Shown piece after piece: positions 45,551 to 55,475 of a DNA stretch of 64,000 nt. The DNA is from Microvirga brassicacearum (GTDB lineage Bacteria > Pseudomonadota > Alphaproteobacteria > Rhizobiales > Beijerinckiaceae). The notes under the pieces were generated by a model. That model saw only the letters and a program-made list of their open reading frames with translations. It was not told the DNA's origin and did no database searches. The DNA is taken from assembly GCF_008757455.1 (NCBI RefSeq), contig NZ_VCMV01000003.1, positions 124,001-188,000 on the forward strand, read 5' to 3'. The position numbers were made by a program, and so were the translations under genes. Each line of letters starts with the position of its first letter. The stretch's first letter is position 1.

Positions 45551-46591
45551 TTGACCGATTCCCGCCTGTTGACCCCCGAAAAGCGCGAGGACGATGCCGA
45601 CCTGTCGCTGCGTCCGCTCTCGCTCGTTGATTTCACGGGCCAGAAGGCGGCGCGGGCGAATCTGCAGGTCTTCATCAATGCCGCAAAGTCACGCGGCGAT
45701 GCCCTCGACCATGTGTTGTTCGTCGGCCCGCCAGGCCTCGGCAAGACCACGCTGGCGCAGATCGTGGCGCGGGAGCTCGGGGTGAATTTCCGCTCGACCT
45801 CCGGCCCGGTTATCGCCAAGGCGGGCGACCTTGCGGCGCAGCTCACCAATCTGGAAGAGCGCGACGTGCTCTTCATCGACGAGATTCACCGCCTCAACCC
45901 GGCCGTCGAGGAAATCCTCTATCCGGCCATGGAGGATTATCAGCTCGACCTGATCATCGGCGAGGGTCCGGCCGCGCGTTCGGTCAAGATCGAGCTGCCG
46001 AAATTCACGCTGGTGGGCGCGACGACCCGCGCGGGCCTTCTTACCACCCCGTTGCGCGACCGCTTCGGCATCCCGATCCGGCTCGAATTCTATACGGTTG
46101 AGGAGCTTGAACTCATTGTCCGGCGCGGCGCGCGGGTGCTCGGCATGGGCATGAGCGCGGACGGCGCCAACGAGATCGCCCGCCGCGCCCGTGGCACCCC
46201 TCGCATTGCCGGAAGGCTGCTGCGCCGGGTGCGGGATTTCGCGATCGTGGACGGCGTCGATACGGTGACGCGGGAGCACGCGGATGCGGCTTTGCGCCTG
46301 CTCGACGTGGATCCGATCGGGCTCGACCAGATGGACCGCAAATACCTCACCCTGGTGGCGCTCTCCTTCGGCGGCGGCCCGGTCGGCATCGAGACCATTG
46401 CGGCGGCGTTGTCGGAGCCCCGCGATGCCATCGAGGACATCATCGAGCCTTACCTTCTCCAGAAGGGCTTCGTGCAGCGCACCCCCCGCGGCCGAATGCT
46501 GACCACGCACGCCTTCCGCCATCTTGGGTTGGCGGAGCCGAGCCGCGAGGCGGCGCAGTTCGGGCTGTTTGCGGGAGACGAGGATGCGTGA
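45551..46591 (+). CDS. ruvB: Holliday junction branch migration helicase RuvB
   Basis: AAA+ motor of about 346 residues. Walker [10 protein letters not shown] (about residue 58), Walker [10 protein letters not shown] (about 108), sensor [18 protein letters not shown] and the C-terminal winged-helix with [17 protein letters not shown] are intact. Translation is read from the TTG at 45551, which gives [14 protein letters not shown], the usual family start, with AAGGA ten bases upstream; the TTG at 45533 is an alternative. The next gene starts inside its last codons. Confidence 0.96.
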   Translation: MTDSRLLTPEKREDDADLSLRPLSLVDFTGQKAARANLQVFINAAKSRGDALDHVLFVGPPGLGKTTLAQIVARELGVNFRSTSGPVIAKAGDLAAQLTNLEERDVLFIDEIHRLNPAVEEILYPAMEDYQLDLIIGEGPAARSVKIELPKFTLVGATTRAGLLTTPLRDRFGIPIRLEFYTVEELELIVRRGARVLGMGMSADGANEIARRARGTPRIAGRLLRRVRDFAIVDGVDTVTREHADAALRLLDVDPIGLDQMDRKYLTLVALSFGGGPVGIETIAAALSEPRDAIEDIIEPYLLQKGFVQRTPRGRMLTTHAFRHLGLAEPSREAAQFGLFAGDEDA

Positions 46592-47159
46592 GAAGCGCGG
46601 CGGCGATTCCCTCCCCCTTGTGGGGAGGGCCCGGGTCGGGGTGCCGGCTCCAGACCCATCCGACGCCGGCGCCAGCACCCCCACCTCCAACTCCTCCCGG
46701 AAAGGGGGAGGAGAGCGCGTCGAGACTTTCCCCCACCTCTCCGGCCGCCTCGAGGGCGACACGCATATTCTGCCGATCCGCGTCTACTACGAGGACACGG
46801 ATTTCTCTGCGCGGGTCTATCACGCGAGCTACCTGCGATTCCTTGAGCGCGGACGGACGGAGCTTCTGCGGGCGCTGGAAGTCGCCCAATCCGACCTTCA
46901 TGCGGAGATGGGCGGGCTTGCCTTCGTGGTGCGGAAAATGACCATCGATTTCCTCGGCGCGGCCCTGATGGATGACGTCCTGACGGTGGTCACGCGGCCA
47001 AAGGAGATGCGCGGGGCGTCAATGATTCTGGCGCAGGAGGTCCGTCGCGGTGCCGATGTGCTGGTCAAGGCCGATGTCACCGTGGCGGCGGTCCGGGAGG
47101 GCCGCGCCGTGCGCATCCCGGACCACCTGAGATCCGCCCTGTCGGCCGGTCTTTCCTGA
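46584..47159 (+). CDS. ybgC: YbgC-type acyl-CoA thioesterase with repeat-derived N-terminus
   Basis: Hotdog-fold thioesterase, the gene that usually opens tol-pal clusters. The core starts at about residue 57: [20 protein letters not shown], with the catalytic Asp, then [18 protein letters not shown]. It is of normal length (about 135 residues). But the only ATG with a site (GGGAG six bases before 46584, overlapping the ruvB stop) adds about 55 residues, most of them encoded by dispersed repeat B. A GTG at 46641 inside the repeat is the only other plausible start I see. The extension is Pro/Ser/Gly-rich and probably disordered. Confidence 0.85.
   Translation: MREKRGGDSLPLVGRARVGVPAPDPSDAGASTPTSNSSRKGGGERVETFPHLSGRLEGDTHILPIRVYYEDTDFSARVYHASYLRFLERGRTELLRALEVAQSDLHAEMGGLAFVVRKMTIDFLGAALMDDVLTVVTRPKEMRGASMILAQEVRRGADVLVKADVTVAAVREGRAVRIPDHLRSALSAGLS
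46608..46720. repeat. Dispersed repeat B, copy 2, inside the ybgC frame
   Basis: Similar to the copy at 44033-44150 at both ends, with a different middle. It lies downstream of the ATG at 46584 and is open in the ybgC frame, so it is probably translated. Confidence 0.8.
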
Positions 47160-47161
47160 GC

Positions 47162-47407
47162 TTACCGGTGCCCTGAGGGGCCCAGCAGGCAATTCTGCCA
47201 GGTCGCGGTGCGATCGACGCCGCCCATGTCGGCGGAAGTCAGCCCGATGTCGTGAAGCGCGCGTTCGTCCAGACTGTAGAGCGCGTTCCGGCTCGCCCGG
47301 CGGTCGAGCCATGCCTCGAGCCGCAGCAGGAGCGGCAGGAACGATGGCATCGTGCGGTGGGTGGGAGCGAAAGAGCAAAGATTTCCTGGGGCGGTTGCGG
47401 TGATCAT
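47162..47407 (-). CDS. DUF1127 family small protein
   Basis: Protein of 81 residues. The C-terminal half, SRNALYSLDERALHDIGLTSADM, is the DUF1127 signature of short helical proteins that affect phosphate uptake, carbon metabolism or RNA handling in other alphaproteobacteria. The ATG at 47407 has GGAAGAGG upstream. It is divergent from the LysR regulator at 47515, with a shared 107-bp promoter gap, so it may be that regulator's target. It ends two bases after the convergent ybgC stop. Confidence 0.85.
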   Translation of the reverse strand: MITATAPGNLCSFAPTHRTMPSFLPLLLRLEAWLDRRASRNALYSLDERALHDIGLTSADMGGVDRTATWQNCLLGPSGHR

Positions 47408-47514
47408 GACGGGCCTCTTCCGATAGCGTTTTGCTAGGTGTAGGGTGCTCCCGCACAGGGGCCGAAGCAAACGCGAAGACTTTCGCTTCAGCCCAAGCAA
47501 ATCTTGGTCAGATC

Positions 47515-48438
47515 ATGTCCCGTCGCCGTCTCCCGCCCCTCAAATCCTTGCGCGCTTTCGAGGCGGCGTCCCGTCACCTCAACTTCGAGCGGGCGGGGGA
47601 CGAGCTTGCCGTCACGGCGAGCGCGGTCGGCCAGCAGGTGAAGTCGCTGGAGGCGTGGCTGGGGCTCCCCCTTTTCGTGCGTCTGCCGAGCAAGGGCGTG
47701 GCGCTGACCGTTGTCGGCGAGCGCTACGCCGCCGCGATCTCCGAAGTGCTCGACCGGCTCGACGAGGCGACGGCGCGGGCGCTGAAACCCGAGGCCTCAC
47801 GCACCTTGACCGTCGCCACCGTGCCGAGCTTCGCCTCCGGATGGCTCATTCCGCGTTTGGGTTCTCTGCGGGAGCGGCATCCCGACCTCGATGTGCGTAT
47901 CTCGGTCGGACAGGGCCGCACCGATTTCGCCCGTGAGGATGTGGATGTGGCGATTCGGATGGGTCGGGGCTTCTATCCCGGCCTGCGAACCGATCTGCTG
48001 ATGGAGGAGACGTTCTTTGCCGTGTGCAGCGCGGCCCTCGTCAACGATCCGGTTCATCCGCTCAAAGAGCCCGCCGATCTGCGCTACCACACGCTGCTGC
48101 ATGAGATCGTCGACACCATTCCGGACTATATCACTTGGGACAAGTGGCTTGCCGCGATCGGAGTCGAGGGCATCGACACGTCTCGCGGGCCGTCTTTCCC
48201 GCACACCTATCTGAGCCTGCAGGCGGCGGCCTCCGGTCAAGGCGTCGCGCTCGCCACCAATGTCCTGATCGGCGATTATCTCGATGCCGGCCGCCTCGCG
48301 CGGCCATTCCCGCACGAGGTCAAGGGCGTTTATCAGTATTACGTGGTGTGCCCGGAGACGACCGCCGATAGGCCGTCGATCGTCGAGTTTCGGAACTGGG
48401 TGCTGGACGAGGCCCGGGCGGCGGGCCAACGCTCCTGA
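47515..48438 (+). CDS. LysR family transcriptional regulator, GcvA-like
   Basis: DNA-binding regulator of 307 residues. The N-terminal winged helix has LPPLKSLRAFEAASRHLNFE and ASAVGQQVKSLEAWLGLPLF; the effector domain starts near residue 92 with TLTVATVPSFASGWLIPRLG, as in the GcvA subgroup. LysR proteins usually act on the divergent neighbour, here the DUF1127 gene. The effector is not known. The ATG at 47515 is preferred over an upstream ATG that lies in the shared promoter region. Confidence 0.9.
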   Translation: MSRRRLPPLKSLRAFEAASRHLNFERAGDELAVTASAVGQQVKSLEAWLGLPLFVRLPSKGVALTVVGERYAAAISEVLDRLDEATARALKPEASRTLTVATVPSFASGWLIPRLGSLRERHPDLDVRISVGQGRTDFAREDVDVAIRMGRGFYPGLRTDLLMEETFFAVCSAALVNDPVHPLKEPADLRYHTLLHEIVDTIPDYITWDKWLAAIGVEGIDTSRGPSFPHTYLSLQAAASGQGVALATNVLIGDYLDAGRLARPFPHEVKGVYQYYVVCPETTADRPSIVEFRNWVLDEARAAGQRS

Positions 48439-48444
48439 CCGGCC

Positions 48445-48476
48445 GAAATCGATCAACTGCGAAATCGATCAACTGC
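48445..48476. repeat. Perfect 16-bp tandem duplication
   Basis: GAAATCGATCAACTGC occurs twice in direct succession just after the LysR gene. The rest of the 310-bp gap to tolQ (48439-48749) shows no gene or clear terminator; it must hold the tol promoter. Confidence 0.85.
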
Positions 48477-48749
48477 AGGTGATGCGGCCTTCCGGGCGCC
48501 GCCCATAAACCAAGCCTTAACCTTACTCTGTGCCTAACAGGTAACAGAGGGAGCGTATCTGCAAGGCCCCCGGGCGCGCCCATACTTTTGACAGATTGTA
48601 GCGCGAACGAGCGAGGGTACGCGGAAAAATTCTCTCCTCGATCATGGTCCGGCGATGGGGCTGCCCCTTCGCCGTCAGGGTCATGCGACAACTTTTAAGA
48701 ACGCCGTGGATCCCGCCCTCGGGACCACCCGAAGCGCGAGGTCTTGCCC

Positions 48750-49469
48750 ATGAATCCGGTTGATGTTGCCCAGGCTGCTCCTGCGGTACACGACTTGTCC
48801 CTGTTCAGCCTGTTCTGGCAAGCGCATTTCACCGTCAAGCTGGTGATGGTGGGGTTGCTCGGCGCGTCGATCTGGTCCTGGGCCGTCATCGTCGACAAGA
48901 CGCTGCTCTATTCGCGCACGAAGCGGGCGATGGACCGCTTCGAGGAGGTGTTCTGGTCGGGTCAATCGCTCGAGGAACTCTATCGCTCGCTTCAGAACCG
49001 GCCTGCGACGGGCCTGTCCGCCGTGTTCGTCGCCGCCATGCGCGAATGGAAGCGCTCGTTCGAGGGATCGAGCCGGACGTTCCAGAGCCTCGGGCAGCGC
49101 ATCGACAAGGTGCTCGACGTGACCATCCAGCGCGAGGTCGAACGGCTCGATTCCAAGCTGATGATCCTCGCCTCCATTGGCTCGGCCGGCCCGTATATCG
49201 GCCTGTTCGGCACTGTGATCGGCATCATGAATTCGTTCACGTCGATTGCCGCCTCCAGCAACACGAGCCTTGCGGTCGTGGCGCCCGGCATCGCCGAGGC
49301 GTTGTTTGCCACCGCCATCGGCCTGTTCGCGGCCATTCCGGCGGTCATCGCCTACAACAAGCTGCAATCGGAAGTCGGCAAGCTGCAATCGCGGCTCGAA
49401 GGCTTTGCCGACGAATTCTCCGCCATTCTCTCGCGTCAGATCGACGAGCGCATCGCGCACGCAGCGTAA
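48750..49469 (+). CDS. tolQ: Tol-Pal system protein TolQ
   Basis: Inner-membrane ion-channel subunit of 239 residues with three membrane helices, at about 20-45, 140-160 and 180-200. GSAGPYIGLFGTVIGIMNSF and GIAEALFATAIGLFAAIPAVIAYN are the TolQ/ExbB signatures. With TolR it converts the proton-motive force into movement of TolA during outer-membrane constriction at division. The ATG at 48750 has GAGG eight bases upstream; a TTG two codons before is less likely. Confidence 0.96.
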   Translation: MNPVDVAQAAPAVHDLSLFSLFWQAHFTVKLVMVGLLGASIWSWAVIVDKTLLYSRTKRAMDRFEEVFWSGQSLEELYRSLQNRPATGLSAVFVAAMREWKRSFEGSSRTFQSLGQRIDKVLDVTIQREVERLDSKLMILASIGSAGPYIGLFGTVIGIMNSFTSIAASSNTSLAVVAPGIAEALFATAIGLFAAIPAVIAYNKLQSEVGKLQSRLEGFADEFSAILSRQIDERIAHAA

Positions 49470-49482
49470 AGGGAGATTGACG

Positions 49483-49926
49483 ATGGCCATGGCAGGTTCG
49501 GCAGGAGGCAACTCGCGACGCCGCAGGCGCGCGCGTCGCGGCGGGGCGATCAACGAAATCAACATGACGCCGTTCATCGACGTCATGCTGGTGTTGCTCA
49601 TCATCTTCATGGTGGCAGCACCGATGATGAGCACGGGTGTTCCGCTCGATCTGCCCCAGACCAAGGCCGCGCCGCTGAACATGGACGCGAAACCGGTGAC
49701 GCTTTCGATCAGGGCGAGCGGTCAGGTCTTCATGGGCGATGCCGAAGTCACTGACCAGACCATTCTTGGCAAGCTTTCCGAGGTCTCGAAAAAGGGCTTC
49801 GAAGAGCGCATTTTTTTCCGGGCCGACAAGAAGGTTGATTACGGGCGGGTCGCGCAGATCATGTCGATCGTCACAGGTGCCGGTTACAGCCGCGTTGCGC
49901 TCGTGACCGAACCTGACCAGCGCTAG
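49483..49926 (+). CDS. tolR: Tol-Pal system protein TolR
   Basis: Protein of 147 residues with an Arg-rich N-terminus, one membrane helix (NMTPFIDVMLVLLIIFMVAAP) containing the essential Asp, and a periplasmic ExbD-like domain ending SRVALVTEP. GGGAG seven bases before the ATG fixes the start. It lies 13 bases after tolQ. Confidence 0.96.
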   Translation: MAMAGSAGGNSRRRRRARRGGAINEINMTPFIDVMLVLLIIFMVAAPMMSTGVPLDLPQTKAAPLNMDAKPVTLSIRASGQVFMGDAEVTDQTILGKLSEVSKKGFEERIFFRADKKVDYGRVAQIMSIVTGAGYSRVALVTEPDQR

Positions 49927-49951
49927 GCAGAATAGGGCGAGGATCGAAAGC

Positions 49952-51037
49952 GTGGCGTTGCGGCTGAAATTCAACCCTTCGGAACCGGGCTTCTGGGTCT
50001 CGGGCGTGTCGCACGTGGTGATCCTCGGCGCCGCGATGCTGACGCTGTCGACCGTCGCCGAATTCCCCGACGCGCAGGAAGGGATCCCGGTCGAAATCAT
50101 CACCGACAACCAGTTTTCGCAGATCACCAAGGGCGAGAAGACCGCCAAGGAAGTCCAGGCGACGCCGAAGCCCCGCGCCGACCGCGTAGCGGAAAAGATC
50201 GAGCAGCGTGATCCCGGCGAGGACAAGCGCGATGCGCCCGCACCGCCGAAGCGCCCCGAGGAAATGAAGGTCGCCGACAAGGAAGAGCCGGTCGCTGCCC
50301 AACCGCCTGCTCCTCCGCCACCCGCAAAGCCGGCCGAGACGAAGGTCGACACGCAGGCCGAGGAAGAAAAGAAGCTGATCGAGAAAGCCGAGGCGGAAGC
50401 GGTGGCCCAGAAAGTTGCCGAGGCCAAGGCGAAAGCGGAAGCCGATGCGCAGGCGAAGGCTGAGGCGGACGCAAAGGCAAAGCTGAAAGCCGAGGCCGAC
50501 GCGAAGGCAAAGGCCGACGCGGAAGCCAAGAAGGTCGCGGAAGCAAAAGCCAAAACCGAAGCCGAGGCCAAGGCCCGCAAGGAAGCCGAAGCGGCGAAGA
50601 AACTCGATTTCGGCGATATCAAACAACTGTTGCAAAACAAAGAGAAGCACCAATCGACCGGCGCGACCGGGACCGAAGTGCAGAAGACCGCCTCACTCGG
50701 GACGCAGACCGGGAACGCGGCGAAGCTGTCTCCGAGCATGGAAGATGCGCTCGGCGGACTTCTCAAGGAGCAGATCACAAAGTGCTACAACCCTCCTCCC
50801 GGCGCGATGACAACCTCCGAGATTCCCGTGCTGGAAGTGAAATTCAATACCGACGGCACGTTAGCGGCGGAGCCGCGCGTCCTCAAAGCCGGTTCGTCCA
50901 GCCTCGACCGTGCCGTTGCGGACGCGGCCTTGCGCGCATTGAGACGCTGCGCGCCTTATAATATTCCGGCCAAATTCGCGCCTTATTACAGCTCGTGGAA
51001 GCATTGGAATATGCACTTCGAGCCCCCTTCCGTTTAG
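49952..51037 (+). CDS. tolA: Tol-Pal system protein TolA
   Basis: Protein of 361 residues spanning the periplasm. A short cytoplasmic N-terminus and one membrane helix (about 15-35, [19 protein letters not shown]) are followed by a Pro-rich stretch, an Ala/Lys/Glu-rich helix (about 125-220, repeated [12 protein letters not shown] units), and a TonB-like C-domain (about 260-361) with [20 protein letters not shown]. The start is a GTG at 49952 with GAGG upstream. It links TolQR to Pal and TolB. Confidence 0.93.
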   Translation: MALRLKFNPSEPGFWVSGVSHVVILGAAMLTLSTVAEFPDAQEGIPVEIITDNQFSQITKGEKTAKEVQATPKPRADRVAEKIEQRDPGEDKRDAPAPPKRPEEMKVADKEEPVAAQPPAPPPPAKPAETKVDTQAEEEKKLIEKAEAEAVAQKVAEAKAKAEADAQAKAEADAKAKLKAEADAKAKADAEAKKVAEAKAKTEAEAKARKEAEAAKKLDFGDIKQLLQNKEKHQSTGATGTEVQKTASLGTQTGNAAKLSPSMEDALGGLLKEQITKCYNPPPGAMTTSEIPVLEVKFNTDGTLAAEPRVLKAGSSSLDRAVADAALRALRRCAPYNIPAKFAPYYSSWKHWNMHFEPPSV

Positions 51038-51063
51038 GCCCTTCAATACCGCTCGTGTCCAGG

Positions 51064-52413
51064 ATGGAAATCACCAAAGCCATGTCAGTTCGCTCTATCG
51101 ATCGCGTCATCTTCACGGCGTTCTGCTTCCTCTTCGCGCTTGTTGTCTCGACGATTCCTTCGCAGGCGCAACTCCAGCTCCGCATCAGCCCCGGCAGCCA
51201 GTTCCAACCCATGCCGATCGCCATCGCGGATTTCCAGGGTGAGGGGGATCTCGGGCAGCAGGTGTCGGGCATCATCGCCAAGAACCTGCAGCGCTCGGGC
51301 TATTTCACGCCGCTCGACAAATCGCGGTTTCCGGAACGGCCCGCCTTCGATGCCGCGCCGCGTTTCGAGGCATGGAAGCTTGCGGGCGCGCAGGCCCTCG
51401 TCACCGGCCGCGTCACGCGCGACCCGTCCGGTCGGCTCAAGGCAGAATTCCGCCTGTGGGACGTGGAGACGGGCCAGCAGCTGACGGGGCAGCAATACGC
51501 GACCGATCCGAATTTCTGGCGTCGCATCGGCCACATTATTTCGGATGCGGTCTACACCAAGATCACAGGGTTCGGCGGCTTCTTCGACACGCGCATGGTG
51601 TTCGTGGATGAATCCGGTCCCAAGGAAAACCGCCGCAAGCGGCTCGCCATCATGGACCAGGACGGCGCCAATGTGCGCTTCCTGACGCAAGGCGACAATC
51701 TGGTGGTGACGCCGCGCTATTCGCCCGCGACCCAGGACATCACCTACATGTCGCAGGCCGATGGCCAGCAGCCGCGCGTTCAGGTGATCAATCTGGAGAC
51801 CGGCGCGCGTCAGGTGGTGGGCAACTTCCCCGACATGACCTCGTCGCCGCGCTTCTCGCCCGATGGTCGACGGATCGTCATGAGCCTGCAGCAGGGCGGC
51901 AACGCCAACATCTTCATGATGGACCTGAATTCGCGCGCCACCACGCGGCTCACCTCGACGGCGGCGATCGATACATCACCGTCCTTCTCGCCCGACGGGA
52001 AGGAGATCGTGTTCGAGAGCGATCGTGGCGGCCAGCAACAGGTCTACGCCATGGCGGCGGACGGCTCGAACCAGCGCCGGATCTCGTTCGGCGACGGTTC
52101 GTATTCGCAGCCCGCATGGTCCCCGCGGGGCGATTACATTGCGTTCACGAAGCGCCGGGCCGGGGGCTTCTCCATCGGCATCATGAAGCCGGACGGATCG
52201 GGTGAGCGTATTCTCACCGAGGGCTTCCACAACGAGAGCCCGACCTGGGCGCCCAACGGCCAGTACATCCTGTTCTTCCGCGATCCCGGCGGGCAATCGG
52301 GGGGCAAGCTCTACATGGTGGATATCACCGGCCGGGTCGAGCAGCCGATCCAAACGCCATCATTCGCCTCGGACCCGACCTGGTCCCCGCTGCTCAGCGA
52401 GAACCGGGGATAA
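51064..52413 (+). CDS. tolB: Tol-Pal system beta-propeller protein TolB
   Basis: Periplasmic protein of about 449 residues. A signal peptide ending PSQAQ is followed by an N-terminal domain ([21 protein letters not shown]) and a six-bladed beta-propeller with repeated [10 protein letters not shown] / [13 protein letters not shown] / [12 protein letters not shown] blades. It binds Pal and competes with other partners at the outer membrane. Start choice is between ATG 51064 and ATG 51082; neither has a strong site. A good terminator follows. Confidence 0.95.
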   Translation: MEITKAMSVRSIDRVIFTAFCFLFALVVSTIPSQAQLQLRISPGSQFQPMPIAIADFQGEGDLGQQVSGIIAKNLQRSGYFTPLDKSRFPERPAFDAAPRFEAWKLAGAQALVTGRVTRDPSGRLKAEFRLWDVETGQQLTGQQYATDPNFWRRIGHIISDAVYTKITGFGGFFDTRMVFVDESGPKENRRKRLAIMDQDGANVRFLTQGDNLVVTPRYSPATQDITYMSQADGQQPRVQVINLETGARQVVGNFPDMTSSPRFSPDGRRIVMSLQQGGNANIFMMDLNSRATTRLTSTAAIDTSPSFSPDGKEIVFESDRGGQQQVYAMAADGSNQRRISFGDGSYSQPAWSPRGDYIAFTKRRAGGFSIGIMKPDGSGERILTEGFHNESPTWAPNGQYILFFRDPGGQSGGKLYMVDITGRVEQPIQTPSFASDPTWSPLLSENRG

Positions 52414-52425
52414 GAGATCGATAGT

Positions 52426-52465
52426 CCCGAACGGGGTGTCGTGAGGCATCCCCGTTCGGGTTTTG
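52426..52465. terminator. Terminator after tolB
   Basis: CCCGAACGGGG and CCCCGTTCGGG form an 11-bp stem with a 13-base loop, followed by TTTT on the + strand. It lies between convergent tolB and the HdeD-type gene. Confidence 0.9.
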
Positions 52466-52472
52466 GCCCGAT

Positions 52473-53090
52473 TCAGGCGCGCTGGCCAGCCGCCGGGATC
52501 GGTGGGTTGTCCTTGCGGCTCTTGAGCTTGAAGGCGAGCGCCAGCAGGGTGATGCCGAAGACCAACGCATAGGCGCCGATCCACCACGTGAGGACGACCG
52601 CGCCGACCAGCGGCCCGACCAGAAGTGCGATGCCGAACAGCACCGACACGATGCCGCTGAAGATCAGCCAGCCGCGGCCAAAGGCCGGGTTCAGCTTGAA
52701 CGCGGCGACGATCTCCAGAACGCCCGTGATCAGTGACCAGACCGCCACCAGGGTCACGAAGAAGATCACCGTCAGGCCCGGCCACGCAAACGCGATGACA
52801 CCCACGGCGATGTCGACGATGCCCTCGAGCACCAGAAGCCCCCAACGCTGGTGATTGGACGCCGCCCTGACGGCCGACACGATGCTGAAAACACCGTCGA
52901 CGAGCATGTAGGCCGAGAAGAACAGCACGAGCGACAGCATCGTGACGCCCGGCATGAACAGCGCGATCAACCCGAAAACGATGGCAAAGACGCCCCGCAG
53001 CGCCACCGCCCACCAGTTCTGGGCGAGAAGCATGCTCATCGCATGGGCGCGATCCAAGGTCGGAAAAGTATCTGAAGTCCCGGTTGCCAT
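52473..53090 (-). CDS. HdeD family acid-resistance membrane protein
   Basis: Inner-membrane protein of 205 residues with about six hydrophobic segments in pairs. WWAVALRGVFAIVFGLIALFMPG and GVLEIVAAFKLNP are the HdeD pattern. Members are tied to acid or general stress tolerance; the mechanism is unknown. The ATG at 53090 has AGGAG six bases upstream. It is transcribed against the tol genes. Confidence 0.88.
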   Translation of the reverse strand: MATGTSDTFPTLDRAHAMSMLLAQNWWAVALRGVFAIVFGLIALFMPGVTMLSLVLFFSAYMLVDGVFSIVSAVRAASNHQRWGLLVLEGIVDIAVGVIAFAWPGLTVIFFVTLVAVWSLITGVLEIVAAFKLNPAFGRGWLIFSGIVSVLFGIALLVGPLVGAVVLTWWIGAYALVFGITLLALAFKLKSRKDNPPIPAAGQRA

Positions 53091-53184
53091 GTTGATCTCC
53101 TGTGAGGGACCCGGCGGCGTGTTTCGCACCTGTCCTTAGGAAAAAGTATACATCCTACCCAACACCTTGACAGTGAATTTCTGT

Positions 53185-54705
53185 TTATTCCCCTGCGGAA
53201 ACAGCCCCATCCTTCCGTTCCGCCATCTTTTCCTTGTTGATCCTGCGCCTGAGCTTGAGCTTTCGGTGACGCAACTGGACCCGTCTCTTGAGGCGAAATG
53301 ATCGAATCAGCAGGGCCATCCCGAGCCAGACGAGGGCGATCACAATGGGCGCAACGATGAGCGCGGGAAACAGGATCAGGACGATCGCCAGCGCCAGCAG
53401 GGCCAGTCCGATAATCGCGATGCTGCTGGCCTCGGTTGCGGTCAGCGAGCGCGAACCCATGGTCTTGCCGACGGAATTGCTCAGCGCGAGAGCGCCGGCG
53501 GCGAGCCGGCGGACGCCGCCGCGCTTGAGACGGCTGCCCAATCTGCGCGACCGCATGTTGGTGGCCTGACGCCGGCGCGTGAGCGTGCCGGGGACAATCT
53601 CGGTCGCGTTGGCAAGGTCCTCCAGGTACATGGCCTCCATGGCCTCGGCGATGCCCGTATCCTCGACGGCGACGTCGAGCTCCCAATTGGTCGCCCAGCT
53701 TGCCACATTAAGGTTGGTCGAACCGACGCGCGCCCAGCGGCCGTCCGCCACGGCGGTCTTGGCGTGCATCATCGAGCCGTTCCACTCGAAGACCCGGATG
53801 CCGGCCTCGATGAGCGAGCGGTAGCCGGCGCGCACGATGGGCTGGAGCACCGGAACGTCGCTCGACCCCGGCACCAGCAACCGCACATCCACGCCGTCGC
53901 GGGCCGCCTCGCCCAGCGCCTGAACGTAGGAGGTGGTGGCGACGAAATACGCATCCGTCAGCCACAGATTCCGTTGCGCCATCGAGGCGATGAACTGGTC
54001 GAAGCGGTAGGTGCGGAACATGCCGGGCTCGCCGCAGATCACGCGTGCCGCCACATCTCCGGCAGGCGGGATGCCCTGCGGGTTCAGAAATTCGCCGCGG
54101 TCGATGGGATCGCCCGCCCGCGCCCAGCTCTCCGCAAACGCGGCGTCGAGATCAGCCACCACAGGCCCTTCGATCGACAGGCCGGTATCGCGCCAGGGTT
54201 CGGCAATGTCGCTGCCGCGCCAGCTATTGGAGATGCAGAGGCCGGCGACAAAGCCCCGGCTTCCGTCGACGGTGATGACCTTGCGGTGGTTGCGGCGGAT
54301 CCAGAACGGGTCGGTAAGCCGCGGCGGATTGGAAACGCGCACCTCGACGCCCGCCTTCCGGAGGCGGTTCCAGAACGACGGCAGGGCGCGCCAGGACGTG
54401 CCGAGCCAGTCGTAGAGCACACGCACGGTGACCCCGGCACGCGCGCGCTCCATCAGCGCTTCGCCGAAGGCGCGGCCGGTGTCGTCGTCGGCGATGATGA
54501 AGTTCTCGAAATGCACGACGCGCGTCGCGGAATGGATGGCCGCGAGCCAGGCCGGATAGTTCTCGCCTGCATCCTTGAGGAGTGCGACGGCGTTGCCGGT
54601 CCGCAGGTCGCTGTCGGCAATGCGTGCGAACGCCCGTTCAATGCGTGACTCTCCGGGCAGGGCGAGATTACGGGTCTTTGCAATTGGGGGGAGGGGCGTG
54701 TTCAT
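53185..54705 (-). CDS. Phospholipase D-like/cardiolipin synthase family protein
   Basis: Protein of 506 residues with two HKD motifs: HRKVITVDG (about residue 142) and HAKTAVADG (about 310), each with following conserved Gly and Asn residues (VGSTNLN). After the second comes AEAMEAMYLEDLANAT, as in cardiolipin synthases. The C-terminal 100 residues hold two hydrophobic helices and a strongly basic tail, unlike the N-terminal helices of classical Cls. It may make cardiolipin or modify membrane lipids. The ATG at 54705 is preferred; the frame extends to 54828. Confidence 0.87.
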   Translation of the reverse strand: MNTPLPPIAKTRNLALPGESRIERAFARIADSDLRTGNAVALLKDAGENYPAWLAAIHSATRVVHFENFIIADDDTGRAFGEALMERARAGVTVRVLYDWLGTSWRALPSFWNRLRKAGVEVRVSNPPRLTDPFWIRRNHRKVITVDGSRGFVAGLCISNSWRGSDIAEPWRDTGLSIEGPVVADLDAAFAESWARAGDPIDRGEFLNPQGIPPAGDVAARVICGEPGMFRTYRFDQFIASMAQRNLWLTDAYFVATTSYVQALGEAARDGVDVRLLVPGSSDVPVLQPIVRAGYRSLIEAGIRVFEWNGSMMHAKTAVADGRWARVGSTNLNVASWATNWELDVAVEDTGIAEAMEAMYLEDLANATEIVPGTLTRRRQATNMRSRRLGSRLKRGGVRRLAAGALALSNSVGKTMGSRSLTATEASSIAIIGLALLALAIVLILFPALIVAPIVIALVWLGMALLIRSFRLKRRVQLRHRKLKLRRRINKEKMAERKDGAVSAGE

Positions 54706-54962
54706 GACCTCACAACGCGCGAACCTGTATTCCCTTCCCAATATGGGGGGTCTTCGCGGATCGCCAAACAAGCGTGGCCGTATCGCCACCTCTTTGCCGC
54801 ATTCACTCTCGATTAACCCTAAGCTCAACTTTCAGGACGAGTCGCCGATTCACCTTGCTCGTCAACCTTCCATCAAGGTTGACGGAACCCTCCCTTAACG
54901 ATCGACAGCTATACACGACACAACGTTCGGCAGACGTATGTATTTGTGTAAGGAGTATTGCC

Positions 54963-55460
54963 ATGATGACGTTGCGCGCCGTCAAGTTCGCCGCTGCCAT
55001 TGTCCTCGCCCTCGGGGCGGCGGCGTGTTCGTCCAACAAAGATGGGATGGCCGGCGGAGCCGGAGGTTTCGGAGCCGGTGCGGCGACGCCTGGCAGTGCT
55101 CAGGATTTCGTCGTGAATGTCGGCGACCGGGTGTTCTTCGAGACGGACCAGACCGACCTCACCCCCACTGCCATCGCCACCCTGGACAAGCAGGCGCAGT
55201 GGCTCTCCCGCTATCCGAGCTACACGTTCCTGATCGAGGGACACGCGGACGAGCGCGGCACCCGCGAATACAACTTCTCGCTCAGCGCCCGCCGGGCGCA
55301 GAACGTGCGGGATTACCTGACCTCGCGCGGCATCCAGGCTTCCCGCTTCCGCGTCGTCTCCTACGGGAAAGAGCGTCCCGTCGCGGTTTGCAACGACATC
55401 TCCTGCTGGTCGCAGAATCGCCGTGCCGTGACGGTGCTGGATGCGGGCGCCGGAGCCTGA
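54963..55460 (+). CDS. pal: Peptidoglycan-associated lipoprotein Pal
   Basis: Outer-membrane lipoprotein of 165 residues. The lipobox LGAAAC puts the lipidated Cys at residue 22. The OmpA-type domain (about 60-165) has FFETDQTDLT, IEGHADERGTREYNFSLSARRA and VVSYGKERP, which bind diaminopimelate in the wall. AAGGAG seven bases before the ATG fixes the start. It is separated from tolB by the HdeD and phospholipase genes on the opposite strand and has its own promoter region (54706-54962), in which I see no further gene. Confidence 0.96.
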   Translation: MMTLRAVKFAAAIVLALGAAACSSNKDGMAGGAGGFGAGAATPGSAQDFVVNVGDRVFFETDQTDLTPTAIATLDKQAQWLSRYPSYTFLIEGHADERGTREYNFSLSARRAQNVRDYLTSRGIQASRFRVVSYGKERPVAVCNDISCWSQNRRAVTVLDAGAGA

Positions 55461-55475
55461 ACGTAACCTTTGCAG

